Part shown: in pieces, positions 21,950-33,334 of the stretch
Numbering within the stretch: position 1 is the stretch's first letter
Layout: each line of letters opens with the position of its first letter
Assembly: GCA_019925095.2 (NCBI GenBank)
Contig: CM034401.1
Coordinates: 14,668,338-14,732,337 of the forward strand
DNA from: Dendrolimus kikuchii
Lineage: Eukaryota > Arthropoda > Insecta > Lepidoptera > Lasiocampidae
Length of the DNA stretch: 64,000 nucleotides
Reading direction: 5' to 3'
Position numbers and translations under genes: made by a program
The notes under the pieces: generated by a model
What the model was told of the DNA's origin: nothing
Databases searched by the model: none
Seen by the model: only the letters and a program-made list of their open reading frames with translations

Positions 21950-22570
21950 ATTTAACTATACAAATGTATAAATTATTTTGTATGACCTTGTATTGTCGCT
22001 TTCCAAACATATGCATTCGTTCTTTCTTTTTGTACCTACTAATTAGACGGCCGCACCAGTTGTGAGCTGATTATGTTGCGGAAAGTTAATGATTTCCTGC
22101 ATAAATATATTCATATAATCATAAACTTTCATATCCCATGCGAAAATATGAGTAAGTTAGAGGGGCGGGCATACAATATGTAATAAAAAAACTCCCGTTA
22201 CATCGTCCAGACTGCCCCATAAGAATGTTTAAAAAGCATGAAGTTGTATACAACGGGTGTAATTAGTGGAACTTTTAGGTACAAACAGAAAGCGAGCTTC
22301 AAAAACTTTTGCCTCGTCGAGGCCACTATAAAAACGCAGTTCGAAACATAACTCGGAGCGGCCAGACGAATCACGTACCCGTGAACTGCCATCAACATGT
22401 TTAATTACTATCAAACACGCGATCTTCGGCTGGCTTGGGTTTTCAGTAAAGTGTAAACATTGGTTTCCACTATAACGCGAGGAGCTTGCTATCTAAATTC
22501 GTCCCTGAAATGCATGAGGTATCAACGCAATTCCAATTTTTATTATAACTAAGGAAAATAAATTTATTTT
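21950..22570. other. No gene recognised
   Basis: There are short open frames on both strands (22198-22414) with no domain. The part around 22190-22500 is compositionally more balanced and could be single-copy DNA. Confidence 0.35.
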
Positions 22571-22574
22571 ACTT

Positions 22575-22727
22575 GTATATTACAAGTAACACAACAGTGA
22601 CAAGAATTATGAATGTCAAAGAAGCAAGTGAGGTGTGTAAGAATAAGCCTGAATGGCGCTCTGTTGTTCGTGCCTACCCCGCAAGGGAACTGGCGTGAAG
22701 TTATGTATGAATGTATGTATATTACAA
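22575..22727 (+). mobile_element. Shortest RT-tail insertion, with 12-bp target-site duplication
   Basis: The direct repeat 'tgtatattacaa' lies at 22575-22586 and 22716-22727. The insert encodes only the last ~33 codons of the reverse-transcriptase protein, ending NKPEWRSVVRAYPARELA and a stop, then a TATG-type tail. It is the same family as 32295-32580 and 42623-43051. Confidence 0.82.
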
Positions 22728-22729
22728 TC

Positions 22730-24545
22730 ATGGAAACAAAAGGCACTGCTGGGTTTAAGCATCCATATTTTTAGGGAGATAGATAGTATACTCAATACGG
22801 TTGCCCTTTCTGGATTAGCAACTTCCACACATCAATAATCTTAAGGTGTAGATTTCATTACAATCTTTTCCTATATCGCCAGCTAGTGGTGATTATAACA
22901 ATATTTAAGATTACTACTGAAACATTCTGAATCTCAGTTGATAGTAAATTATACTTTATGATAACTATATGATTTTTAAGCCCTTGATATATAGATATAA
23001 CAAATAAACAGAAATAATTCTTATGTAGCTATGTATTCTAGAATATCATTCATATTCAAGTTGCATTGTAAATTTGGTAAGTATGCTACGCTAGAGCTAG
23101 TAGTGCTAGCTAGCTACTAGTGCTACGTAGACGTAAATTAAAAAATATTTCTTGCCGTAAAATATATTTTGGAAATATTTCTTGTCAGTAACAAAATACC
23201 GTCATATACATATGTATTTGAATAAATAGACGTATACACAACATATCTTGTAAAATTATTAGCATATCTGTTTAAATGGATTATGAACCTTATCGGTTAT
23301 AAAAGGAGAGTGCCGCCCATCGCAGATGCTCGTAAAGTGGGTGCAATGAAAAAATCGTAAAACAAAGAAGTGCTGTGGTGAAAATATGATTTCTGTGGTA
23401 ACGTTCCTTTAAAGTTATAACCAAAAAAACCGCTAAGTACCGTTCACAGGATTGTGCATTTGGTTTAAAAAAATTTATGATTTAGCTTTAATTATGAAGT
23501 GAATATTGGTTTTTTTAATTTTTAAGGTCGGAGAGGAGTTGCGATAAAATTTTAGGTTAAAGGAGCGTATTCTAAGCTTTTTATTATAACAAAAACGGGC
23601 ATGAATGTGCCCAACAAGAACAAGATTTCATAAACATAAATTTCAATTAATTCGGAAGCGAAGAAGAAACTCTTATTCCATTAATTATACCCATATTATT
23701 TTATTTAACATAATTATGTGAAGGTAAGTCACAAAAGTGTCGAGTTTTCTTACGAACCCTTTCAGCTACCCTAAAAAGTGACACAAAATACCAATATGTT
23801 GACACAAATTGTATGTAGAACCTGATATTGGCTTCTGTGCGTCTTTTTGATGTGACATCAAAAGAGACTGATCCTTTCCGGGCTGCTACCTCGTTCATTG
23901 TAGTACTACAGCCTACGACTTCCACATTGTATATTTCCCTCACAACTTTTATGAATGGCCAGATTTCTTTATTACGTACAAATACTTTTTCTAATTTAAT
24001 CTTCTGATCCTCAAGTCTATTTATTCGTTTCAAAGTAATTCGCCCATGAGGCAATTGGATTTTTTCTTTTTTATTGACGTCTCTACTAATAAATAAGAAG
24101 AGGGATAAGTTAGTAATTTTTCTTGTTTAATATCGAAAAGTTGTACTCACGATCTTTCAAAGTTGCTACAAGTCCTAGTCGCTCATGATCTAAGATATGT
24201 GCAATCATTGAAATCAAATGTTTTTGAATTGTTTCAGAAAGTATGAAACACTTAACCAATTTATCATACCCATATTGAAACGATATTGTTGATGTGTGAA
24301 ATTCACCAACCCACCTGCGTATATACTGAAATAGGAAGGCCCATTCTCGGTCTTAGGATATATTTTATGAACTGATATTATAACTATATATATATATCTT
24401 AAAATTATCGGAAGTATATATCGAATATCTTTAAAGAAGAGAATTAAGTGACTTTATAAACTAATACAAAATAAGAAAACTTAGCTTAGTTAATTATATT
24501 CTCCCCATAGTCCCTCAAGAGTATAAGTAGAATGATGAGCCTAGG
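22730..24545. other. AT-rich stretch with one unassigned open frame
   Basis: Apart from the frame at 23701-24060, I see no gene. A cluster rich in 'gctagc/ctag' around 23090-23125 forms an imperfect inverted repeat. Confidence 0.35.
23701..24060 (-). CDS. Unrecognised minus-strand open frame (about 117 codons)
   Basis: The frame has no ATG near its start: the first codons read KIQLPHGRITLKR, and the open frame continues a little upstream. The product is basic and Lys/Arg-rich with a mixed hydrophobic C-terminus. I recognise no domain. It could be an exon of an unknown gene, a transposon scrap, or a chance open frame. It is longer than most chance frames in this AT-rich window but has no supporting splice or start signals that I can defend. 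Confidence 0.2.
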   Translation of the reverse strand: MQLPHGRITLKRINRLEDQKIKLEKVFVRNKEIWPFIKVVREIYNVEVVGCSTTMNEVAARKGSVSFDVTSKRRTEANIRFYIQFVSTYWYFVSLFRVAERVRKKTRHFCDLPSHNYVK

Positions 24546-24700
24546 TCGCCGTCTTCTATGGGTAAGCTGCCCAGAAGGCTGGCATTGTTTCCTCGCTGGA
24601 TCACCATACTGATTCCTTATCCGAGGTAGACATCAACCTTCTTATCATCTGAAGAGTCAATGAGTTGTTTCGATAAATTTTAGTAGAGACGCATCAACCA
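24545..24700 (-). pseudogene. Fragment of the endonuclease-like retroelement domain, minus strand
   Basis: The minus strand reads DVYLG, then a stop, then GISMVIQRGNNASLLGS. This matches the [16 protein letters not shown] end of the sequences at 11250-11658 and 11735-12170. It carries at least one stop codon. Confidence 0.55.
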
Positions 24701-24709
24701 AGTATAATT

Positions 24710-26460
24710 AAATTATATTTAGTTGATCGGATCCAAAAGTTTAGACTACGCCGCTAGGGAAACCCCAAATTTCAAATATCAGAAACAAGCTTTCTGATAT
24801 GTATGTTCCTGGTCTGGGAGTTACAATAATCGATCCCAATTTTGTCCTTTATAACAAATTAAGTTTGCCGAGTCAGACTCTAGTAAATAACCCTAAGTTA
24901 GAAAGGCAAGCATTCACTCACATTGTTAAAAAAATTTGTCTAGGATATGACCCCGGAATACATGTTTCGTTTTCATAGTATTTAGTATATTTTTTTTCAT
25001 AAGAGAGCTTAGAGTCTCAAATCATTTTGATCACTAAAGTCAGAATGTTTGTTTCCGAAATAATTTATGACCAAGAGTATTTCGCAGTCCATGTCACGTG
25101 AAAACCTAGTTAGTAACAAAATATAACAGAGGGTACTGGAACACTCGAGGGACCCAATTCTATTGTTGGTCCACCTGTGTTTCCTTTAGCCGAGCTCAAC
25201 ACGACTAAATCCTTATTATGTCACTGAATGGGCATCAAGTTACTGAGGGAAAGAATTCAATTATTAATAAAATCTTTTTAATTGTAATCGTTGCAGTTGT
25301 TTTCACATCAGAGAATGTAGTGCGAGTTGTATTACAAAAAAATGTAAAAAAAGTATGGCACGATATAGGTTTCCCTTCACGTTACTCGAGGTGGCGCTAA
25401 GCATTCCCATACAAAAGTGCGTTAACTAGAACATGATCAAGTAGTAAAAAAACTCGCACTCCTACTATATATGACCTATGTAAAGCTTCAAAACCTTTAA
25501 ATCACTACTGTTATCTATTATTGTTGTTATATTATTAAAAGCATTTGTACTGTGTACATTTTACAAATAATGACTAAATTTAAAGTATTTAATTCAGTGT
25601 ATACTATCACACGACGTCAAAGCGTCTGAGAATGTGTGGCACTTATTGACACGGGCTATAAAACTTGTATGTACATACATGTACATTGAAAACTGGAAGT
25701 GCCATAAATGGATAGCTGTTCGCAAACTGATTACGAGTCCCCTCCGTGCTTTAAGCTTTGAACAACAAGGAAAGGAGGCGATTTTCGAAACTGACAACGG
25801 CTTAATGATCAATTCAAGCAAAGCAATATGGTAACTTATTGATAAACTACTCTCGGTCACTATACAGTATTTTCTACTTTTTAACTGACATCAAAAAGGA
25901 GGAATTTCTCAATTCCACTGTTTTGTTTTGTATGTTTATTATGTACGTGATTTCCCCGTCAGCCGTGGGCTGTTTTTTTTATATTCGAAAGAATGGTCGA
26001 AATACTCCTGAAGTGGTCCCATTGTTACTAAGTCAGCCACTGATAACTGGATCCCAGAGAAATCGAGAGAAAACCTCGTATAGGCACGTACAGCATGCTT
26101 CATATATTTTTATTTTCTAAAGCTATTCGAATATTTTCGTAACTAAAAAGTAGAAAATAAATATATTCTACAACATGCTGTATGCTCTTTCCTCTCCAAA
26201 AATGGGTTTCTGAATTTAAAATTTAGTTAAATAAGATTTATACATAATTGAAATGTGTTAATATTAAATTATGCCGCGTAGCTATAGATGCAAATATTTT
26301 ATTCAATTAGTAGCTGTGAATTATTTAGAATATTTTATCTTATTAGGCGAGCTTTAAGCTAAGCTACAAGTAAAATTTAAGAAATTAAATTACTTTAATG
26401 TGTACAAACAAGCGATTAAACATTAAATTAAACTTGTACATGTAACAGAATATTAATATA
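24710..26460. other. AT-rich stretch, no gene recognised
   Basis: Open frames of 60-93 codons on either strand (for example 25594-25860 and 25839-26120) overlap one another and show no domain. I treat them as chance. Confidence 0.35.
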
Positions 26461-26464
26461 TAAT

Positions 26465-26700
26465 TATAACAGCGCATAAATATAAGCTACTGTTGGGCTC
26501 GGGCCTCCCACTATTGGAGAACGGAAATTATACCCGCCACGTTTGTCCAAGGCGGCTTGGCAGGTTTGACACATCGGTTATCTCAATGTACAGGTATAAT
26601 CACAATGTTTTCTTTCACCGTGGTTAGCACATGGTAATTGAAACAATATACACTTGTGTTCGGGATGCGTGCGCTAGACATTATGCTACCACGACTTCAC
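26465..26700 (+). repeat. Rep-B interspersed repeat
   Basis: It is co-linear with 4191-4505 with a ~70-base internal deletion. It starts 'aacagcgcataaa' and ends 'gtgcgctagacattatgct...cgacttc'. Confidence 0.65.
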
Positions 26701-26834
26701 AACACGACAAAATTAATAAGAATAATTAAATTAGTCCCCTGCTCATATAGTTAATGTATACTTACAACTAATACATGCAATAAAAATAGCAAAATAAAAC
26801 GTAATATGCTCTTAAGTTTTCGTGGTTTGTATAC

Positions 26835-26885
26835 ATAATAAAACTACGTTTTAACGGTTTTAAGCGCGGTAAAAATAAAACTTCA
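26835..26885 (-). mobile_element. Penelope-like element terminus (short)
   Basis: It contains 'aataaaactacgttttaacg' followed by 'gttttaagcgcggtaa', the 3' terminal block of the Penelope-like element at 59700-60440. Only ~50 bases remain. Confidence 0.55.
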
Positions 26886-26889
26886 GTAA

Positions 26890-28935
26890 AGTATTATTCT
26901 GACTGAAAGCAAACTGTACAATATACCTTTATATAATACCTAATACCTTTATATGTCCACTTTGGACCTTATTACACGAAGCGCCCAAGTGAAATTGGAT
27001 CCATCCTAGTTTTAATCAATATTCACATAGATTTTTAAACACATACCGACTGAAGGGCCCCTTTTATTCTCTCTCTTAAGTACACGTTTACGACATAACT
27101 CGTAAAACACGGATCACTGAAAATTTTTGATATGTAACTTTTCTATTCAAATGCGGAGTTTTACGAGGTCGACCATTATAATTTTACAGACATCATATTT
27201 CTTCCTGTCGCTGCGATTATCGCCGGTGTATCAAAGGGACTTTTTAATTTTAAAACTAGCCTATGCTGATGACTTCACTTGCGTCAAAAAGCCGAATTTT
27301 GTTCTGTCCAATTGGGAGAAGAACTTGAAGTATGATATTTTGCGGAGTAGATCTGTTTCACATACTTATAATTGTGTTTATAGTTAAAAATTGTTTTATG
27401 TTGACAATGTTTTTACTTTTTTATATGCTTTAGTTTGACCACGATCTTTCCTGATTTCAAGCGTAGGTATGGTATAGGATGAAGCACGCTTAGCTAAAAG
27501 GTCCTCCATCATGTCATATATTATATAGGACTTGAAGACATACAGTACATTAAACTTGGATACATTAGCAAATACGTCGGTAGATGTATGCTATACTTTA
27601 GCGATGCAGATAACGAAGTAGATACGAAACAACTCCTTGTAATATGTCCGATAGTCGAAAAGATACTGAAATTCCAACTATATTGAGAATTGACTTTACA
27701 GCTTGCTGAAGTTTTTGTTTGACGTCAATCAATATTGGAGTAAAAGTATCCGGCTTTCTCGGCCTGTTTGTCAGAAGACTGTTCTAAAACTCAAAAATAT
27801 TTATTTTACGTTTTATTAAAAAAAAAAAAATTGCATGCGCCTCCGCTCCCATAAACATCAAATCTGCACATACCGAAATTCCACTGATTTTTCGAGATAA
27901 TAAGTACTCTATGCAAATCCCCAATCTCGAATGTAGTGGAAATATATACCCGGAAATTTTATACACACACCGTATGAAGCCCTATTTAAAAAAATAAATC
28001 TCACGGTTCGAAATTTAAATTCACTTAAATTATAAAATCTAACTAATGTACATGTCAGTCACAGAATTGATTCAACTTATAGAAAAATAAATGTTTATTC
28101 CCTTTTAATCACTTCCCTTTTGCTGCTTACAACATTTACCTTCATCATTATTTACGGTTGTGTAATAAAATCACATTCATTTCCATTTTGAATGTTGCCT
28201 ATTCCGAGTTCTCAATATACGACGGTAATTATTTTTCTTTACGATTCAGCGTATTGACAGTCATTTTTTTTAAATTAAAGTACCAAATGTTTTTTTTAAA
28301 TTTATTACATTACTTACTAGTAAATATTAACTGTTATGCTTGTGTTTGCGATGATTTTATAAATAACCAATACAGGTAACTCTTGTTTGTGTAGGTAATT
28401 ACATATTTTATCTGTTTTAATAAACAAATTTCATCGTTTGAGCCAGTACAAAGAAAAATTCCCTTACATTACGTAACATAGTAACATGATTACTTAATAA
28501 CATAATGCATTGCCGATGGATATAAAGTGTGCGAAATCAATCCACACATTTAACAATCTAATTAAGAAACACTTTCTTAAAATGCAATGAGTTTATGATC
28601 TGTATATGTAATTTTATGTACATATATTAATGTATATATATTATATTTACTTGATTCCCCTGTGACTACACCGCGAATCATTCCCTAGCAATAGCTTTAT
28701 ATTACTTACATTAAAAAATTATTCGGGTTTTTGCATATAATAATAACAAAAAAATAAGTCCATATGGTCTGGACAACTGCCCAACAAAATATAGAGATGA
28801 GTCGAAGCCAACCCGATTTGAAGTAATGCAATGAATGGTATGTAATGTTGCTTACGATAACGAACTTTGTTAGTGAACTGAAAAACGTATATGCAGCGCC
28901 ATTTATTTTGCTAATCCGTGTATTACATGGAAACG
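26890..28935. other. AT-rich stretch, no gene recognised
   Basis: Several open frames of 60-86 codons occur without domains. One at 27127-27387 contains LAYADDFTC, which resembles RT motif C, but the rest of the frame gives no support (see rejected items). Confidence 0.35.
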
Positions 28936-28939
28936 ACGT

Positions 28940-29062
28940 CATTCATCCAGACAAAAGTATCCTAAGTTACGTCCGGTATAAAATAGATAAGATAAGGTAG
29001 ATCTATGTCGATTTTCATTTAAATCCGTTCCGTAGTTTTCACGTGATGCTGACAGAAAAAAA
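28940..29062 (+). repeat. Interspersed repeat fragment
   Basis: The blocks 'gtatcctaagtta', 'tttcatttaaatccgttc' and 'gtagttttcacgtgatgct' match 61520-61620. It belongs to the group of short lepidopteran repeats whose 5' side carries the 'gacttcgtccgcg' motif. Confidence 0.5.
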
Positions 29063-29244
29063 TTCAAAAAATTGTATTTTTGGAATTTGCTCGTCCGTGT
29101 TAGCCCCCTGGTTATTTTCACATTCACAAACGCATTGTACAAACTCCACCCTTTTACAGATTTATTATAGTATAGAAGACAGATATAATTTGTTTCCACA
29201 AACTCAATATATACACATATTTGTTGCGTACAAATGTGTTTTTC

Positions 29245-29312
29245 CATCCAAAGATTGTCTGGAAGAAATCGCTCATAGCGATAAGATTGCCTATTGTTGC
29301 ATTGTTAATATA
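29245..29312 (+). mobile_element. Rep-F fragment
   Basis: It carries 'tgtctggaagaaatcgctc', 'agcgataagattgcc', 'tattgttg', the same order as 31120-31240. Confidence 0.55.
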
Positions 29313-29339
29313 TTTTTATTTTTAAGTTGGATGTACATT

Positions 29340-29580
29340 CGCTGATGCTACAGTTCTCCGGACTCGAGGTGAATGCGCGAGCAATCCCACAGCACGGACA
29401 AGGGACGTTCAAGGATCGGACAGGAGTTTTAGTGGGTATCCTTAACTGCGGGGTGGTAATAGCACTTCATACGCGCGGTGCTAGTGCCAACTCGACCTGG
29501 AATCCCACACATGGGCCGCGACCTTTCCCCCCTCACGCGGCCTACAGTCCTCAATCAGATTTCCCCTACATATAAAAAAA
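29340..29580. repeat. GC-rich repeat relic with A-rich end
   Basis: The edge to GC-rich sequence is sharp, it has an 82-codon open frame without known domain, and it ends in an A-rich run at about 29570-29582. This is compatible with the 3' end of a decayed LINE, possibly R1-like. The family is unsure. Confidence 0.35.
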
Positions 29581-29589
29581 ACAGTACAT

Positions 29590-29614
29590 TCATTATATTT
29601 TATATATGTATATG

Positions 29615-29648
<34 letters not shown>

Positions 29649-29653
29649 TAGTA

Positions 29654-29685
<32 letters not shown>

Positions 29686-29690
29686 TTGTG
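29590..29690. repeat. (TA)n / TATATG microsatellite
   Basis: Two long TA runs separated by 'ttagtaa', directly abutting the first recognisable codon of the RTE-like ORF at 29690. Confidence 0.9.
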
Positions 29691-31030
29691 TGCCGGAGGC
29701 GTGGAGCAAGAGTGTGTCGGTCTTGTTTTTCAAGAAGGGTGATAACACTCTCTTGAAAAACTATAGGCCAATCTCACTCTTGAGCCACGTCTATAAGTTG
29801 TTTTCGAGGGTCGTCACGAATCGTCTCGCCAGAAGACTTGATGAGTTCCAACCACCGGAGCAGGCCGGGTTTCGAAAAGGCTACAGCACCGTAGACCACA
29901 TCCATACTGTTCGGCAGATTATACAAAAGACCGAAGAGTATAATCAGCCGCTGTGTATGGCATTCGTGGACTACGAGAAAGCCTTCGACTCCATCGAAAC
30001 TTGGGCTGTTCTGGAGTCTTTGCAAAGATGTCGTATTGATTGGCGATACATTGAGGTGCTGAGATGCCTGTATGACGCCGCAACGATGACCGTCCAGATA
30101 CAGGACCGGAGGGCGAAGCCTATACCCCTACATCGCGGGGTGAGACAGGGGGATGTGATTTCCCCGAAACTGTTCACCAACGCGATAGAGGATGTCTTCA
30201 AAACTCTGGACTGGGCTGGACGGGGCATTAACATCAACGGCGAGCGCATCTCTCACCTCCGTTTCGCCGACGATATCGTGGTCTTTGCAGAGACTTTGGA
30301 GAAACTTGCCGAAATGCTGGGCAGTTTAAATGAATCTTCCTGACGGGTCGGTCTCGGCATGAATTTGGACAAGACGAAAGTCATGTTCAATGAACACGTC
30401 AGGCCGAGACCGGTAAACGTCGATGGCGTCCCTCTGGAAGTTGTGCAGGAATATGTCTACCTTGGACAGAACATACAGGTTGGCAGGCACAACTTCGAGG
30501 GGGAAGCCAATAGGAGGATTCAGTTGGGCTGGGCAGCATTCGGTAAACTTCGTCAAGTCTTCTTGTCGACCATTCCGCAATGCTTGAAGACAAAAGTCTT
30601 CGAGCAGTGCGTCCTCCTCGTCTTGACCTACGGGGCCGAGATATGGACACTTACGGCACGATTGGTCCACAAGTTCCAAGTCGCTCAACGGGCTATGGAG
30701 CGAGCTGTGTTGGGTGTTTTTCTTATGGATAAAATTAGAAATGAGGATATCCGTGAGAGAACCAAGGTAACCGACATAGCTCGCAAAATTAGCAAGTTGA
30801 AGTGGCAGTGGGCCGGTCACATCTGCCGCAGGACCGATGACCGATGGAGCAAACGAGTCCTGGAGTGGAGACCGCGTCTCGGTAAACGTAGTGTCGGACG
30901 CCCTCCAGCCCGATGGACCGACGACCTATGCAAGGTCACCGGTAGGCGCTGGCTGAGGAAATCGGAGGACAGGGATGAGTGGCGCCGTCTTGGGGAGGCC
31001 TACGTCCAGCAGTGGACTGCAAATGGCTGA
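29690..31030 (+). pseudogene. RTE-like LINE reverse transcriptase, 5'-truncated with one nonsense codon
   Basis: The reading frame is open from VPEAWSK (29690) to the natural end at 31030, apart from a single TGA at 30341-30343. RT motifs are visible: NYRPISLLSH, QAGFRKGYST, motif A AFVDYEKAFDS, RGVRQGDVISP, and motif C FADD at 30263-30274. The C-terminal part has the HICRR...RWSKRVLEW and GRPPARW...D segments typical of RTE-like elements, ending AYVQQWTANG. The endonuclease domain is absent. The stop separates frames that are otherwise in register, so this copy has one nonsense change and no frameshift, which suggests a rather young element. It cannot act in its present form. Confidence 0.9.
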
Positions 31031-31119
31031 CGACGATATATGTTTGTATTAAAATATGTATATATACGTGTGTCTATACACATGTATATCTTTCTACTTA
31101 TATGTATTGTGTATAGTTA

Positions 31120-31240
31120 TGGGGTGCCTGGAAGAGATCGCTATTCAGCGTTAAGGTCGCCTGTTGTACTATCTCTTCTGTTTTTCTAATTCTGTTTATC
31201 TATGCTTTGGTGTACAATATAAAGAGTTATCCATTTATTT
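31120..31240 (+). mobile_element. Rep-F copy with TTTA-type tail
   Basis: It contains 'gcctggaagagatcgctatt', 'aaggtcgcc', 'tttggtgtacaatataaag' and then a TTTATC-like tail. It lies ~90 bases downstream of the RTE-like ORF, but other copies stand alone, so it is probably a separate element and not that element's 3' UTR. Confidence 0.65.
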
Positions 31241-31249
31241 ATCTCGATA

Positions 31250-31735
31250 ATGCCAAAATTTCCTAACAAAATTGGCTGCGTTGCCCTGTTAAATTACATA
31301 ACAATTATGCGTATACATAAGCGTTATAAGTAGGTTGTAAAGACTACAGAGATTTCAATCAACACCTAATGTACTTCATAATCAATAAATAGAATTCAAA
31401 CATCAGCAAGTACAACCCAAAGAATCCCGTTAGTTATTTTAACCTTATTTCAAAACCAGATGACTCTAATGAGCTCCAAAAGCAAAACAAACAATACTTT
31501 TATTGCCAACACGGGTTGATTCAAAAATTGATCCAATTTATAGTCACATGATGTCATGAACGACACCAGCTACAATAAGAATAAATATATACGCAACCAA
31601 CGACATGTGGCGAGGCATCGTGAGAACGTAATCACGAAAATCTGATTGAGAGATGAAAGTAGTTTCTTTCTAAATCTAAGAATTGGATAGATTGATAAAA
31701 ACACTTCATTGAACACTACACTATTATAAAGTTAT
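31250..31735. other. No gene recognised
   Basis: AT-rich, no open frame or repeat match seen. Confidence 0.35.
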
Positions 31736-31739
31736 TTGC

Positions 31740-32075
31740 AATACGTCTGAAAGCAGGAACAATTTCTATACAGGACTGGAAAAGAATTCCAATTCCTGCG
31801 ACCGGACGGCCTATCGGAGAAGGTGTCAAGACAGTCCATGGCCAGGTGATAGGGCATTTGTTTATCTGAATAGCTATTACCTCTGGTTTAATGTACAGTG
31901 CCATTAGAACCTTGAGTTCTGTTCCGGTATTAGTTGCCAGCATGAATCCAGTAACCCCTTCGATCCTGGCAACAAATTAGTAGTACTTTTGGTGTTGCAA
32001 ATGCTCACAAGCAAAGGTTACCACTTTCCATCCCGTAGCCAGTCAGCCTCTCTCTTGTACAGCACTAAAAAGCAG
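31740..32075 (-). repeat. Rep-A interspersed repeat, diverged minus-strand copy
   Basis: The order of blocks on the minus strand matches Rep-A ('gaaagtggtaacc', 'ggaacagaactcaagg', 'cctgcgaccggacgg...' reversed), with many substitutions. It is longer than the 51 kb copy. Confidence 0.55.
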
Positions 32076-32282
32076 TGACAAATTGTGGTGTTATCGTTTT
32101 TAATCGAGCTCTTCCAGACAATACAGGCTACGAATTAAATATACTATGATTCAAATCACAAAAATATGACTCTAAAAATAGCAGATACAATAACCATAGT
32201 CATAACTAAAGAGAATATACCTATGATTGAGCGCTAAATTTGTATTCAAATTGTAAGATAAAATTCTCTAGATTTTAAGGTT

Positions 32283-32592
32283 CAGTAGCCTTTACATCCA
32301 TACATACATACATAACTTCACGCCAGTTCCCTTGCGGGATAGGCACGATCAACAGAGCGCCATTCAGGCTTAATCTTACACACCTCACTTACCTCTTTGA
32401 CATTTATAACTCTTATCATGCACGCTCGTCTGTTCTTAAGGCTCCTGACATCACCCTCTGCTAGTACACGATCAATTTGATCATGGAAGGTGTGTCGTGG
32501 CCTTCCACGACTTCTGCATCTATCCACTTTTGCATTGTATATGTGTTTAGTCATTCTTTCATCATGCATTCTGCATCATGCAGTAGCCTTTA
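32283..32592 (-). mobile_element. RT-tail insertion with 12-bp target-site duplication, minus strand
   Basis: The direct repeat 'cagtagccttta' lies at 32283-32294 and 32581-32592. Between them, on the minus strand, is an open reading of ~83 codons that starts MHDERMTKHIYNAKV and ends AYPARELA-stop, then a (TATG)n tail. It is the same protein end as 42623-43051 but truncated further from the 5' side. Confidence 0.85.
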
Positions 32593-32739
32593 GCCTTAAT
32601 AAAAACGGAATCCTTATGACATCGTCATGTCTGTACGTTCTTATATATCAAAGACATTTGTCTCAGAAAGTAATGGGTTACCGTCAGGCTTCACCTGCGA
32701 TTATGTTATGATTATTGACTGTGGTCAAATGCGTCTTTT

Positions 32740-32875
32740 TATAGCTTTAAAAATAAGGCCGTTAACGAATAGCTACATTAGTGTTTATACATACCTTACT
32801 GCTGCATCTGGAATGATGGTGTGGGTTTCACGCAGATGTAGCGATGGTTAAACGTGTAATTTTCAATGTGATATT
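32740..32875. repeat. Rep-K fragment, rearranged
   Basis: The left half ('cgttaacgaatagctacatt') is in plus orientation. The right half ('cgcagatgtagcgatgg') is the reverse complement of the family's right end. This is an inverted, partly deleted copy. Confidence 0.45.
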
Positions 32876-32915
32876 CTTATTAATTGTTAATGACACTAAA
32901 TATTGACCGACCGCT

Positions 32916-32951
32916 GATATATCCGCTGGGGTTGTCCCCAACGGATATATC
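32916..32951. repeat. Short-loop inverted repeat (16-bp arms)
   Basis: Arm 32916-32931 pairs with 32936-32951 with one mismatch and a 4-base loop. Confidence 0.8.
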
Positions 32952-32971
32952 TAATGGAATAAAAAGTTCTA

Positions 32972-33013
32972 AAAAAATGTTGTGACAAGTCGATACTTGT
33001 CACAACATTTTTT
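32972..33013. repeat. Perfect short-loop inverted repeat (19-bp arms)
   Basis: Arm 32972-32990 is the exact reverse complement of 32995-33013, with the 4-base loop 'cgat'. It ends in a T-run, so on RNA it would look like an intrinsic-terminator stem. In a eukaryote this is more likely a by-product of repeat turnover. Confidence 0.85.
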
Positions 33014-33334
33014 CGATTTTTTTATCGATATAAATTTCAATTTCGTTTCAATAATACAGCATCTTTACTTTTGTGCTTTGTTTTATTCTCAATGTGCCAT
33101 ATAAAGAATATCATGACAAACAGTTGACCAAATGCACCGAGTGCTGCGCCAAGTATCGATAATTTGTTGCTATGTAAGCAAGTCACGGTTTGCAGATGGC
33201 ACCCAATTTGTTACACATTGTGATGCATCGAATTGACATTGTTTCGGTGTAGGTATATTTCAGCTTCATAAGGCACAATGTACAACAAATAATACTGATG
33301 TAATGTCTGGAGATATATTTCCAATATCCTTTTC

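Noticed and set aside
27127..27387. An 86-codon frame with LAYADDFTC, resembling reverse-transcriptase motif C.
   Set aside because: Neither the residues before nor after the YADD fit RT motifs B, D or E, and no other RT motif lies within 1 kb. Probably a chance match, although an extremely decayed RT cannot be excluded.
29606..29690. Start of the RTE-like protein at 29606 with a Tyr/Ile-rich N-terminus.
   Set aside because: Those codons are translated TA microsatellite; homology begins at 29690.
32972..33020. Intrinsic-terminator-like stem with T-run.
   Set aside because: The window is eukaryotic, so a bacterial-type terminator has no meaning here; kept only as a palindrome.
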